A stretch of DNA of 9,714 nt from Methanosaeta sp. NSP1 (GTDB taxonomy: Archaea > Halobacteriota > Methanosarcinia > Methanotrichales > Methanotrichaceae). The notes beneath the pieces are model-generated. The model was not told the DNA's origin. It saw only the letters and a list, made by a program, of their open reading frames with translations, and did not search any database. How positions within the stretch are numbered: the stretch's first letter is position 1; each line of letters starts with the position of its first letter. Made by a program: the position numbers and the translations under genes. This document shows positions 1 to 8,718 of the stretch, in pieces. The stretch lies in NCBI GenBank assembly GCA_002256595.1, contig NOLC01000064.1, positions 1-9,714 of the forward strand, given 5' to 3'.

Positions 1-48
1 GCAGTCCTGGTGGAGATTGCCGATGAGATCTCGGTGCACTGGATCTGA
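1..48 (+). CDS. C-terminal end of an unidentified upstream gene (partial)
   Basis: Frame 1 is open from the window edge to a TGA at 46-48 and encodes AVLVEIADEISVHWI. Only 15 residues are visible, too few to name a family. The stop lies 12 nt before the ATG of the next gene on the same strand, so the two are probably co-transcribed. That this is a real coding end is inferred from the close spacing and the ordinary, non-repetitive residues. Confidence 0.5.
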   Translation, partial: AVLVEIADEISVHWI

Positions 49-60
49 AAGGATATATAA

Positions 61-876
61 ATGAGAGAAGAGACCGATCAGGCCCTTCGGGCCATGAAGG
101 AGCTATGCAAACTCATTGCTGATGGGGGATTGAGAGACAGGGAGAGGGCGGAGAAGGATATGGATGATATGATCTCCCGGGACTACGAGCCCTACTTCTC
201 GGGTAATGCCGCTCTCTGCCTGCTGGCAGAGTGCCAGAGATGCGGTGGGTGCTGCCGGGAGGAGAGGAGCATTGCCGTTTCCATAGAGGACTGCCGCAGG
301 ATAGCCCGGCACATGGGGCTCTCCCAGAAGAGGTTCATGATGGGCTACACCCTTCCCCATGAACTGAATAGGGCTCGTGTAGGCTCGGCCAGGATGCTCA
401 AGAAGGCTGGTGGGGAGGCCTGTCCCTTCTTCGATCCTCTTCTGCCCGGATGTAAGGTTCATCCGGTCAAGCCCCAGGTATGCAGGGCTGCACTCCATCT
501 ATCCAAGATGAATCTGCTTTTATGCGAGGAGGAAAAGAAGATCGGGGCCATACCCGGCTGTCCGGCCGACGCTGCTCTGCGTGAGCAGTTGGCGCAGTTT
601 CGCCGCAATCTGGATAGGAATCCTGCCGCGCGGCAGGAGCTGGAGGCCCTCTTCTCCTCCCACAAGCCGGAGGTCGAGCTGTTCCTTCTGCTGCTGCGCC
701 TGAAGGGCCTGGAGATCTATTTCGGTGGCGATAGGGCGGAGCGGCTGGCACGGCGACTGGGCCTGAAAAGGATGCCCGAGGATGGGGAGCTGAGGGATGG
801 AGCTATGCTTTATGCGGCGGCCCTCAGCTACGGCTGCCTCTCTTTAAAGACAGAGCTAAAAGAAGAAAAGACTTGA
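61..876 (+). CDS. YkgJ-type Cys-cluster (putative Zn/Fe-chelating) protein
   Basis: A 271-residue cytoplasmic protein with no signal peptide or membrane segment. It carries the YkgJ/CxxCxxCC pattern: Cys58, Cys61, Cys64 and Cys65, then Cys121 in a CPFF context, Cys131 in CKVHP and Cys141 in the KPQVCR segment. The family is thought to bind Zn or an Fe-S cluster, but its reaction is unknown. A charged N-terminal extension of about 55 residues and a helical C-terminal region of about 120 residues surround the Cys core, so it is longer than minimal members. The ATG at 61 is preceded by AAGGA at 49-53 (7-nt gap). It follows the upstream gene by 12 nt and runs tail-to-tail into the nuclease gene with only 7 nt between the stops. 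The fold is well supported; the function is not known. Confidence 0.85.
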   Translation: MREETDQALRAMKELCKLIADGGLRDRERAEKDMDDMISRDYEPYFSGNAALCLLAECQRCGGCCREERSIAVSIEDCRRIARHMGLSQKRFMMGYTLPHELNRARVGSARMLKKAGGEACPFFDPLLPGCKVHPVKPQVCRAALHLSKMNLLLCEEEKKIGAIPGCPADAALREQLAQFRRNLDRNPAARQELEALFSSHKPEVELFLLLLRLKGLEIYFGGDRAERLARRLGLKRMPEDGELRDGAMLYAAALSYGCLSLKTELKEEKT

Positions 877-883
877 AAGGAGA

Positions 884-1528
884 TTACAAACCCATCTGGG
901 CCTTGAACCACTGCCACATATCTCTGGCCGCCCGGTCCAGGGCATTCTCAGCCGACTCCTCAATCTGGGGAAGAAGCTCTTCCTTTATGTCCCGGCCCAC
1001 ATCTTCCAGGGCTCCGCCTGGAAGGTCGTATGATCCCTCATCCCACCAGTATTGGGGATCGAACTCATTATCGGTGGAATTGTCCAGCCGGGCGTGGCCG
1101 CTGTCCACCAGCATGCGGTTGAAGTTGGGCGCTGCCAGGGGCTGGCCGTAGGCTCCGGCCAGGCAGGCCACGCAGACCAGCCGGCCTTCGGCGTCCCGGC
1201 CACTGGCAGAGAGGTCATCGATATCCAGGTACACTTTCTTATCTTGCAGAATGGAATAGGTGAAATCCCTGGCAGCAGGGCCTTCTCCGGTCTTCATATC
1301 CGGAGAGTCCACATCGGCCAGCCGGACCCTCTCCGTCCTGCCCTCAACTCTGGGATCGTCCTTCTCTATTTCCAATTCGAAGGTATCACCGTCTATCACA
1401 TTGGTAACCCTGCCGTAGGTTTCGTCCGGCGCGGCCTGGGTGGGGCAGGAGAGCAGAAGAATGAAGCACGTGGCTGCAAACGATATCGATAATATGGATT
1501 TGGGTCTGTTTCTAGGGTTAAGAATCAT
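884..1528 (-). CDS. exported staphylococcal-nuclease-like (SNase/thermonuclease) protein
   Basis: A 214-residue protein with a positively charged N-terminus, a hydrophobic segment at about residues 11-28 and likely export; LLSC at 25-28 could be a lipobox, or cleavage may follow TQA. The SNase domain starts at about residue 37: VIDGDTF (Asp46, Asp48), then VRLADVDSPD (Arg69, Asp74, Ser75, Asp77), then GRDAEGR (Arg111). These match the calcium and phosphate ligands of the family, except that the usual Glu of the D-[TA]-P-E motif is Asp77. NRMLVDSGHARL at 137-148 fits the end of the domain. A C-terminal helical extension follows. The family cleaves DNA and RNA; an extracellular or surface role is inferred. 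The ATG at 1528 is chosen over the in-frame ATG at 1567 because AAGGAGG lies 9 nt upstream of it. It is downstream of, and probably co-transcribed with, the Ig-like membrane protein. Confidence 0.83.
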   Translation of the reverse strand: MILNPRNRPKSILSISFAATCFILLLSCPTQAAPDETYGRVTNVIDGDTFELEIEKDDPRVEGRTERVRLADVDSPDMKTGEGPAARDFTYSILQDKKVYLDIDDLSASGRDAEGRLVCVACLAGAYGQPLAAPNFNRMLVDSGHARLDNSTDNEFDPQYWWDEGSYDLPGGALEDVGRDIKEELLPQIEESAENALDRAARDMWQWFKAQMGL

Positions 1529-1537
1529 TGCTCTCTG

Positions 1538-1544
1538 CCTCCTT
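1538..1544 (-). promoter_or_regulatory. ribosome binding site of the nuclease gene
   Basis: AAGGAGG on the minus strand, complementary to the 16S rRNA 3' end and 9 nt before the ATG at 1528. The alternative ATG at 1567 has no comparable site, so this one decides the start. Confidence 0.7.
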
Positions 1545-1571
1545 ATTCCGCGGGTCATGCTGATCATCCGC

Positions 1572-1946
1572 TCAAGCCCGATCTACCATTATCTTGAGGG
1601 TCATGGACCGGTTAATGGTGCCGTTTACCGCCCAAATCCCGTACTCGGTGGTCTCATTGGGCTCTACCCGGACAGTGCCTTTGAGGTCAACTGCTCCCAC
1701 CCCTGGGTGGATCAGCACTTTCTCCGCCCCGATCACACTCCAGCTCAGGTTGGAAGCTCCGCCTGGAACGACAACCACCGGATCGGCGTGGAAGGACTCT
1801 ATGACCGGATACTGGTGGCCGTAGAAATTGAGCGCCAGAAGTCCTCCGCCCAGGAAAGCCGCCAGGAGCAGGATCCAGATGGCTATTCCCGTCGGCGTCT
1901 TCCAGAAGGACTTTTGCATCTCCCAGTAGTTTTTCCTCTCGGCCAT
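1572..1946 (-). CDS. membrane-anchored protein with an Ig-like extracellular domain
   Basis: A 124-residue protein. A short charged cytoplasmic N-terminus (to about residue 17) is followed by one membrane helix (about 18-40) and an outside domain. The segment from about residue 48 to the end has the alternating pattern of an Ig-like beta-sandwich: PGGASNLSWSV, GAEKVLI, a GTVRVEP turn, then TEYGIWAVN and a final strand. Sequons NLS, NET, NGT and NRS suggest glycosylation. No enzyme motif is visible; such domains usually bind proteins or sugars. The ATG at 1946 is preferred over a TTG one codon earlier. No Shine-Dalgarno site is seen, and a TATA-like box about 29 nt upstream suggests a leaderless mRNA. 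The nuclease gene follows 43 nt downstream on the same strand, so the two probably form a surface or export unit. Confidence 0.68.
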   Translation of the reverse strand: MAERKNYWEMQKSFWKTPTGIAIWILLLAAFLGGGLLALNFYGHQYPVIESFHADPVVVVPGGASNLSWSVIGAEKVLIHPGVGAVDLKGTVRVEPNETTEYGIWAVNGTINRSMTLKIMVDRA

Positions 1947-1968
1947 CAAAAAAGGCTTGCGGCTTTTT

Positions 1969-1980
1969 AGTAGATATAAT
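1969..1980 (-). promoter_or_regulatory. TATA-like promoter of the Ig-like/nuclease unit
   Basis: The minus strand reads ATTATATCTA at 1980-1971, centred about 29 nt before the ATG at 1946. With the usual archaeal TATA-to-start distance of about 25 nt, transcription would begin at or next to the start codon. Confidence 0.45.
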
Positions 1981-2205
1981 CTGCTGTTTCAGTTAATGGG
2001 GGAGAGGGCTTCTTGCATCTGCCAGGACGGCCCGCCTCCCCGCCCAGTTCAGACCACTACCGTATGCCAGCATCTCCTCCGTCCAGGTGGCGGAGTGCTC
2101 CCACATTCATCATATGGACTGTGAGGCCGGACCGGGTCGCTTATTCCGACTGGCGGCATAGGGAGAGCCGGCAAGGAAAATCCGGGCTTCTAGAGCAAGC
2201 TGACG
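1981..2205. other. gene-poor stretch upstream of aNAC
   Basis: The bases between the Ig-like protein start (1946) and the aNAC start (2255) contain no convincing gene. A 70-codon open frame at 2013-2225 (+) is rich in Pro, Ser and Arg, has no ribosome site and resembles nothing known. No tRNA T-loop is present. One part can fold: 2132-2139 pairs with 2147-2153 (one bulge, loop 2140-2146) inside an outer pairing of 2126-2130 with 2168-2172. Whether this is an RNA, a long leader or a decayed gene cannot be told from the sequence. Confidence 0.4.
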
Positions 2206-2215
2206 GATATCTTTA
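2206..2215 (+). promoter_or_regulatory. possible TATA box of the aNAC-HD unit
   Basis: GATATCTTTA-like sequence about 45 nt before the aNAC ATG. A start point near 2236 would give a leader of about 20 nt that includes the ribosome site. The match is modest and rests on position. Confidence 0.3.
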
Positions 2216-2245
2216 CCTACAATAAAATCCCCTCCATTGGAAGAA

Positions 2246-2252
2246 GGTGATC
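2246..2252 (+). promoter_or_regulatory. ribosome binding site of aNAC
   Basis: GGTGATC, complementary to the archaeal 16S rRNA 3' end, just before the ATG at 2255. It supports this ATG over an in-frame TTG at 2237 that would put the ribosome site inside the gene. Confidence 0.65.
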
Positions 2253-2254
2253 AT

Positions 2255-2650
2255 ATGTTTCCGGGACTAGAAGGTCTGGGCGGAAGGGGCGGCATGAGCC
2301 CCAGGAAGATGAAGGGCATGCTCAAGAACATGGGCATAAATATCGATGAGCTGGAGAACGTCATCGAGGTGGTCATACGATTGGCCGATAGGGAGATCGT
2401 CATATCCAATGCCTCGGTGGCCATAATGGACGCCCACGGCCAGAGAAGCTATCAGATATCAGGAGATGCATCCGAGCGCTCAATCTCTGCTGATGCAGCC
2501 CTGCCAGCAGAGCCGGCTCCGGAGATCCCCGACTCGGATGTGGAGCTGGTCTCAGCTCAGACCGGGGCCAGCCCGGATGAGGCGAAAGCCGCTCTGCTGG
2601 AGGCCGGAGGCGACCTGGCTGCGGCCATACTGAAGCTGACAGATAAATAG
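2255..2650 (+). CDS. nac: archaeal nascent polypeptide-associated complex protein (aNAC)
   Basis: A 131-residue protein with the archaeal NAC layout. Residues 1-20 are a Gly/Met/Lys-rich lead with RKMKGMLKNMG, the basic ribosome-contact type segment. The NAC beta-barrel spans about 21-70 (NIDELENVIEVVIR, then EIVISNASVAIMDAHGQRSYQI). An Ala/Pro-rich linker covers about 78-93. A UBA domain occupies about 94-131 (VELVSAQTGASPDEAKAAL, then GGDLAAAILKL). aNAC forms a homodimer that binds nascent chains at the ribosome exit. The length is typical of the family. The start is set by GGTGATC just upstream. The HD phosphohydrolase follows 38 nt after the stop on the same strand and may share the transcript. 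Identification is firm. Confidence 0.95.
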   Translation: MFPGLEGLGGRGGMSPRKMKGMLKNMGINIDELENVIEVVIRLADREIVISNASVAIMDAHGQRSYQISGDASERSISADAALPAEPAPEIPDSDVELVSAQTGASPDEAKAALLEAGGDLAAAILKLTDK

Positions 2651-2688
2651 ATCCTGCAGAATGCAGCAGAGATTTTAAGACCAGAAGC

Positions 2689-4437
2689 ATGCCGGCCATC
2701 ATTCGCGATCCGGTTCATGGGGCCATAAGCATAAATGAGCTGGAGAGAGAGCTCATCCTCTCCCGCCCCATGCAGAGGCTGAAGGGCATCCGGCAGTTGG
2801 GACTGGTGGATTGCGTCTATCCCGGGGCAGCACACAGCCGGTTTGAGCATTCTTTAGGCTGCATGCATATGGCCGGCCGGATAGCAGAGCACCTGGATCT
2901 CTCTGCGGAGGAGGTAAGAATGGTGCGCCTGGCCGGTCTGCTGCATGACCTGGGCCACTCCGCCCTCTCCCATGCCGTTGAAGGGGTATTGAGCCGAAAT
3001 CCGGACATCCAGCCGGTCATGGAAGGCAAGGCTGTCTCCCGCCATGAGCAGTTCACCCGCCGCATCATCATGGATCATCCTTTCGGAGAGGAGGCCCTGC
3101 GGATTGCGGAGAGGCTCTACGGCGAGAGCGGGCAGCTTTTCTCAGAGGTGGCTGATATCGCCTCGGGGATGAAGCCGCCCCTGGGCCAGATCATAATGGG
3201 TGACATCGACGCCGATAGGATAGATTTCCTTCTGCGCGACTCTCACCATGCAGGCGTCTCTTTAGGGCTGGTGGATACCGACCAGATCCTGCAGGCCCTC
3301 ACCATCAAGGAGGGTCGGATCGTCCTGGCCGGGCAGGGCGACTATGCCGCGGATATGTCCCAGACCGCAGCCGAGTCCATGCTCATCGCCCGGGCTCATC
3401 ACTACAATGCCCTCATCTACCATCCCCGCGTCCAGTCCCTGCGGGCCATGCTCCTCTCGGCTCTGGAGCGGGCCCTGCAGAGCATGCCCGCGGAAGAGGC
3501 CAGGAGCAGCATAATTTTGTTCTTCCGGGAGTACACCGATCCGGATCTCCTGGATTTTATCAGACGCAGGGGGGACGATGCCTGCCGGAGCCTCCTGGAG
3601 GGCATAATCTTTGGACGGGCCCTGCCCCTTGCGGCCAGGTTCGACCACCGATCCCTGCCGCCCGACATCCGGATGGCCCTTTCCTCCATCTCCCGCCACG
3701 GGCGCATGAGAAAGCTCTTCGAGGATTCATTGGGCAAAAGGTATGGCGCCCTGGTGGATGTGACTGTGGGCAGCGGAGTGCCCCGCTCCATGAGAACTGA
3801 GGCAGGAGCATTTCTCTATGATGATTCCGCCCTGGCGGCGGGTCTGGTCAGGTCGCTCACCCGCCAGATTGCCATCTCCTTCTTCTCGGAAGGCCGGCCC
3901 CAGATATCCCTGCCGGAGATAAGAGCCCAGGCCGAGAGGCTCCTCTCCTTTATCCGCTCCGAGAGCAGCCTTCCCATAGACGGATTGCTGCTGCTATTTT
4001 TTACCCTGCACCGCATGCTCTCGGAGAGCTTCGGGGAGAAGGTTCTGGTGCCTCGCATCAGAAACATAACCTGGCTCTACCGAACCGTGGCCAGGATAAT
4101 AGATCAGGGCCCATCAGAGCTTTCCGGCCTCTTCGACTACAGCTTTCACGGCGATTACGGCTTTCCCTACAGCGAGAGGCTCTTCGAGGACATCCAGATT
4201 CTGGTTGCCAATGGGATGATCTATCAGGATTTGAGGCACTATGAGCGGGACGGAAGGTGGCTGCTGCGATACGAATACATGCTCACGGCAGAGGGGATAG
4301 GATATGCACAGACAGTCAGCTCAGCCTATGAGAGGGAATCAGAGGCCCTGGCCAGTCATCTGCGCCACGAGAGGCATTCCATCCCCTATGATGTGGTGAG
4401 CCTTAATCTGCGTAGCTACTCCGTGAAAAGGGCCTGA
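2689..4437 (+). CDS. HD-domain phosphohydrolase (COG1078/SAMHD1-like) with a YwgA-like C-terminal domain
   Basis: A 582-residue cytoplasmic protein. It opens with IRDPVHGAI and LQRLKGIRQLG-type motifs (here PMQRLKGIRQLG) typical of COG1078. Metal-site residues are His54 (HSRFEH), His86-Asp87 (LLHDLGH) and Asp176 (GDIDADRIDFLLRD), the same arrangement as in SAMHD1 and bacterial dNTP triphosphohydrolases. It probably hydrolyses dNTPs or related nucleotides; the substrate cannot be read from sequence. Residues about 430-545 look like a separate domain resembling Bacillus YwgA: a helical lead, then FDYSFHGDYGFPYSERLFED (about 481-500), then YEYMLTAEG (about 527). In Bacillus, ywgA is a separate gene next to ywfO, an HD protein of this family (recalled, not searched). 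The ATG at 2689 has no clear ribosome site and lies 38 nt after aNAC, so read-through transcription is likely. Confidence 0.9.
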   Translation: MPAIIRDPVHGAISINELERELILSRPMQRLKGIRQLGLVDCVYPGAAHSRFEHSLGCMHMAGRIAEHLDLSAEEVRMVRLAGLLHDLGHSALSHAVEGVLSRNPDIQPVMEGKAVSRHEQFTRRIIMDHPFGEEALRIAERLYGESGQLFSEVADIASGMKPPLGQIIMGDIDADRIDFLLRDSHHAGVSLGLVDTDQILQALTIKEGRIVLAGQGDYAADMSQTAAESMLIARAHHYNALIYHPRVQSLRAMLLSALERALQSMPAEEARSSIILFFREYTDPDLLDFIRRRGDDACRSLLEGIIFGRALPLAARFDHRSLPPDIRMALSSISRHGRMRKLFEDSLGKRYGALVDVTVGSGVPRSMRTEAGAFLYDDSALAAGLVRSLTRQIAISFFSEGRPQISLPEIRAQAERLLSFIRSESSLPIDGLLLLFFTLHRMLSESFGEKVLVPRIRNITWLYRTVARIIDQGPSELSGLFDYSFHGDYGFPYSERLFEDIQILVANGMIYQDLRHYERDGRWLLRYEYMLTAEGIGYAQTVSSAYERESEALASHLRHERHSIPYDVVSLNLRSYSVKRA

Positions 4438-4469
4438 GAATCGAAGCCCGAATTTAAGGGCATCAAGAC

Positions 4470-4504
4470 AAAAAAAGCATGGCAGCCGGCATTAAATGCC
4501 GGCT
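4470..4504 (-). terminator. hairpin plus T-tract ending the minus-strand secreted-protein gene
   Basis: Bases 4484-4492 and 4496-4504 form a perfect 9-bp stem with a 3-nt loop. On the minus strand it is followed by seven T (4476-4470). It lies 17 nt past the stop of the minus-strand gene and between two convergent genes, so it may also limit transcription from the HD gene. Confidence 0.55.
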
Positions 4505-4520
4505 ATGAGAGCCTTCAGCT

Positions 4521-4994
4521 CTAATTCATCTGGTGCATCTTGAAGGGGCTCTGCTCGTAGGACTGGACGGCGCTGGAAGGCGTCCAGGCATCGCTCAGGA
4601 AATCGTAAATGGCCTCTCCGGTCCAGGCCAGCTCTCCGCCCTTCTTGGCTCCTGTGGCAGTGTATACAGGAGGCACTGCGGCCGGTGGTGTGTAATTTTC
4701 ATCCAGGAAGTCCAGAATGGCATAGGTGGAGTTATTCAGGGTGGTGTTGTTGCGGGTCATATTTTTGAGCACGCCCATGGCCTGATCTGCCAGGGGGGCT
4801 TCAAATTGGCTGGGAGCCCAGCTATCATTGAGGAAAGCGGCCTGGCTGGCGGTGGTCAACACAGAGTTCTCGGCAGGTTCTGGGGTAACCTTGACCTTAT
4901 CTTTCAAAACCGGGGCGGCTGGTTCGGCTACAATGGCGGGGAGCAGCCCGCTGAGAGCCACCAGAGCAATTAGAGCAAGTATAATATGTTTCAT
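4521..4994 (-). CDS. small secreted protein with three FL-x-x-x-[WY]-x-P repeats
   Basis: A 157-residue protein from the ATG at 4994, with a signal peptide MKHIILALIALVALSGLLPA and probable cleavage near IVA-EP. The mature part has three spaced copies of one motif: FLNDSWAP (residues 54-61), FLDENYTP (96-103) and FLSDAWTP (132-139); copies 2 and 3 are followed by an AV. A cluster of sequons (NMT, NNT, NTT, NNS, NST) sits at about residues 78-89 before copy 2, suggesting heavy N-glycosylation. No known domain or catalytic motif was recognised. An in-frame ATG at 5024 would add MDTWKVIKTP in front of the signal peptide, which is less likely. No clear ribosome site is present; a weak CTTTATGG at about 5030-5023 could be a TATA element giving a leaderless mRNA. 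The function is unknown; a surface or envelope role is inferred. Confidence 0.7.
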   Translation of the reverse strand: MKHIILALIALVALSGLLPAIVAEPAAPVLKDKVKVTPEPAENSVLTTASQAAFLNDSWAPSQFEAPLADQAMGVLKNMTRNNTTLNNSTYAILDFLDENYTPPAAVPPVYTATGAKKGGELAWTGEAIYDFLSDAWTPSSAVQSYEQSPFKMHQMN

Positions 4995-5051
4995 GGGGGT
5001 CTTAATTACTTTCCAGGTATCCATAAAGCTTTCCGTCGGCGCGGGGCATTG

Positions 5052-7147
<2,096 letters not shown>

Positions 7148-7158
7148 CCAGGGCTCTA

Positions 7159-7875
7159 CTATGGCAATCCGCTGCCTCCCATTCCTATGGGTATCTGGCT
7201 GATGTCTCCCACTCCGGTCAGGATCCTGTCCGCATCCTCACGCACATCATGGAATCTGGACTTCTGGTCGGTTGTGGAAGGCAAGGCGGTGGCAGGCTGT
7301 GCCGGGGAGGCGCTCTCGCCTGTCAGAGCGGCATCTTTATTCTGGCCTGAAGACGGCTCAGTGGGTGGGGAGGCCACCACCGCCGCCGGAGTGTAGCTGG
7401 TGAGATCAGGATTGATCCAGATGGCATGGAACTGTCCTCTTTGGGTGATGTTTCCATCGCATACCTGAAAGATGTCTCCAGAGATTGATTCCGAGGAGGG
7501 ATCGTATCTTCCTATGAGGCGGCTCGAGCACAGCGTATCTCCTTTCTGTGCCGTCAATGCCAGGATGACCTCATCTTGATCTACCATCCCAACGGCCAGG
7601 CCGTTCCAAGCCTGGCCGCTATCCGGCTCAAACTTGGCCTGGCCGTAGAGGTCGCCAATTTCCTGACGAAGGAGCATGATCACCTGGCCGTCTTCCTCTA
7701 TTCCGGTTATGGACCAGATGTAATTCAGGTTGTGTCTCTCTTCTCCGGATTGGCTGGGAGAGGATTCTGCCATCAAAGGCGTCTGGCTTTTCGATTCATT
7801 GCCGGGCTGTCCTTGAGATGAACCTGCCCAAAAGATGATCAGTAGCAGCAGGCCAACTATCTTTAATGTCCTCAT
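7159..7875 (-). CDS. secreted protein, paralogue A, with GMGGSGL C-terminal tail
   Basis: A 238-residue protein with signal peptide MRTLKIVGLLLLIIFWAGSS (cleavage probably near SQG-Q). The mature core, about 49-166, runs from LNYIWSITGIE through AKFEPDSGQAWN, LTAQKGD and ISGDIFQ to GQFHAIWINPDLTSYTPAAV; it is probably beta-rich. A Ser/Pro/Thr/Ala linker (about 167-204) leads to a conserved tail from KSRFHDVR (205) to IPIGMGGSGLP at the end. It matches the neighbouring 219-residue protein in all three parts, so the two arose by duplication. I do not recognise a named family or enzyme motif. Three Cys lie in the core (116, 139 and none in the paralogue's positions apart from its signal peptide), which could form a disulfide: only Cys116 and Cys139 are in the mature protein. 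The ATG is supported by GAGGTGA four nt upstream and a TATA box beyond. Confidence 0.75.
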   Translation of the reverse strand: MRTLKIVGLLLLIIFWAGSSQGQPGNESKSQTPLMAESSPSQSGEERHNLNYIWSITGIEEDGQVIMLLRQEIGDLYGQAKFEPDSGQAWNGLAVGMVDQDEVILALTAQKGDTLCSSRLIGRYDPSSESISGDIFQVCDGNITQRGQFHAIWINPDLTSYTPAAVVASPPTEPSSGQNKDAALTGESASPAQPATALPSTTDQKSRFHDVREDADRILTGVGDISQIPIGMGGSGLP

Positions 7876-7879
7876 CTTT

Positions 7880-7886
7880 TCACCTC
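7880..7886 (-). promoter_or_regulatory. ribosome binding site of paralogue A
   Basis: GAGGTGA on the minus strand, 4 nt before the ATG at 7875. Confidence 0.6.
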
Positions 7887-7906
7887 AGAATTTCGAATTT
7901 ATTATT

Positions 7907-7916
7907 ACTATAAAAG
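7907..7916 (-). promoter_or_regulatory. TATA box of paralogue A
   Basis: CTTTTATAGT on the minus strand in an AT-rich patch. Transcription would start near 7885, giving a very short leader beginning around the ribosome site. It suggests paralogue A can be transcribed separately from the upstream paralogue. Confidence 0.45.
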
Positions 7917-7919
7917 AAT

Positions 7920-7976
7920 AAAAAATTGTTTTAAGCTGGGGTAGGGAAAGAGGATGCTGCGCGGAGAAGGCCGCGC
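7920..7976 (-). terminator. possible terminator after paralogue B
   Basis: Bases 7959-7964 and 7971-7976 form a 6-bp all-GC stem with a 6-nt loop, just past the stop at 7979 on the minus strand. T-rich sequence follows only about 34 nt later (T6 at 7925-7920), so the hairpin and T-tract may not act together. Confidence 0.35.
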
Positions 7977-7978
7977 CT

Positions 7979-8638
7979 TTAATTAAGTCCGCTTCCGCCC
8001 ATGCCCGGTGGAACGCCGCTCAAATCTCCACCCGGTCCGATCTTGTCTTTGTAGGTGCGAACGTCTACAAACCTCGATTTCGGCTCCTGCACCGTCTCGG
8101 TGGAGGATGTGGTGTTGACTGCGGCAGGCACCGTCGTCTCCTCTATCTCCGCTTCAATTACCGCCGGAGTGTAGCTGGATGTGCCCGGGCTGATCCACAT
8201 GGCGCTGAATTGGCCGCCGCCTACCTTCTGGCCGCCGCTGGTCTGGGTGAAGTTTCCATTGATGGTGTCATTGGCGTATGTGCCGGTCATCTTGGTGACA
8301 ACCATCTTATCTTCCTTCTGAGCAGCCATGCTCAACTCCACCTGGTCTCCTTCAACCGAGCCTGTGCCCTCGGCATTCCAGGCATTTTCGCCATCGGCTT
8401 CGTACTTGGCCCGGATGAAGAGATCGGATCCTTCCTGATCTATGGCCATGCTGACAGGTCCAGCCTCAATTCCGGAAAACGACCAGATGTAGTTCAGGTT
8501 CAGGGCGGATGGTGCCGATTGGTTGCTTTCATTGGCTGCATCGACAGGAGAGCTTGCATTGCCATCCTCCTGGGCCCAGGAGGGGGCGGCCAGCAGAAAC
8601 ACGAGCATCAAAGGGAAAATTATACATTTCTTATTCAA
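7979..8638 (-). CDS. secreted protein, paralogue B, with GMGGSGL C-terminal tail; TTG start
   Basis: A 219-residue protein with signal peptide MNKKCIIFPLMLVFLLAAPS and likely cleavage at SWA-QE. The core, about 47-161, carries LNLNYIWSFSGIE, AKYEADGENAWN, MAAQKED, INGNFTQ and GQFSAMWISP followed by SSYTPAV. A Glu/Thr-rich linker leads to KSRFVDVR (187) and the terminal PPGMGGSGLN. Sequons (NAS, NES, NQS, NDT, NFT, NTT) suggest glycosylation. It is the tandem paralogue of the 238-residue protein downstream. The start is TTG at 8638: GGAGG lies 7 nt upstream at the ideal distance and the signal peptide begins exactly there, while no ATG fits. The function is not known; a cell-surface, envelope or sheath-associated role is only inferred from export and lineage. 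Confidence 0.75.
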   Translation of the reverse strand: MNKKCIIFPLMLVFLLAAPSWAQEDGNASSPVDAANESNQSAPSALNLNYIWSFSGIEAGPVSMAIDQEGSDLFIRAKYEADGENAWNAEGTGSVEGDQVELSMAAQKEDKMVVTKMTGTYANDTINGNFTQTSGGQKVGGGQFSAMWISPGTSSYTPAVIEAEIEETTVPAAVNTTSSTETVQEPKSRFVDVRTYKDKIGPGGDLSGVPPGMGGSGLN

Positions 8639-8645
8639 TAATATG

Positions 8646-8650
8646 CCTCC
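8646..8650 (-). promoter_or_regulatory. ribosome binding site deciding the TTG start of paralogue B
   Basis: GGAGG on the minus strand, 7 nt before TTG at 8638. Confidence 0.65.
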
Positions 8651-8692
8651 GATTTGTCTAGACTATTTGGCGATAGACTTTTCGTCATTTGC

Positions 8693-8700
8693 CTATAATT
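8693..8700 (-). promoter_or_regulatory. TATA box of paralogue B
   Basis: GAATTATAGG-like sequence on the minus strand. A start near 8670 would give a leader of about 32 nt that contains the GGAGG site. Confidence 0.4.
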
Positions 8701-8718
8701 CACCCAACTCACCTTCTC

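Noticed and set aside
2049..2113. Possible C/D box RNA on the minus strand (ATGATGA, then CTGA 54 nt later)
   Set aside because: The internal C' and D' boxes are not convincing and no terminal stem is visible; boxes this short occur by chance.
2171..2195. GGAAAATCCGGGCTTC resembles the conserved start region of RNase P RNA
   Set aside because: The interval is too short for a full RNase P RNA, and no second conserved region is found.
2013..2225. 70-codon open frame on the plus strand
   Set aside because: Arg/Ser/Pro-rich composition, no ribosome site, no recognisable pattern; likely chance in GC-rich sequence.
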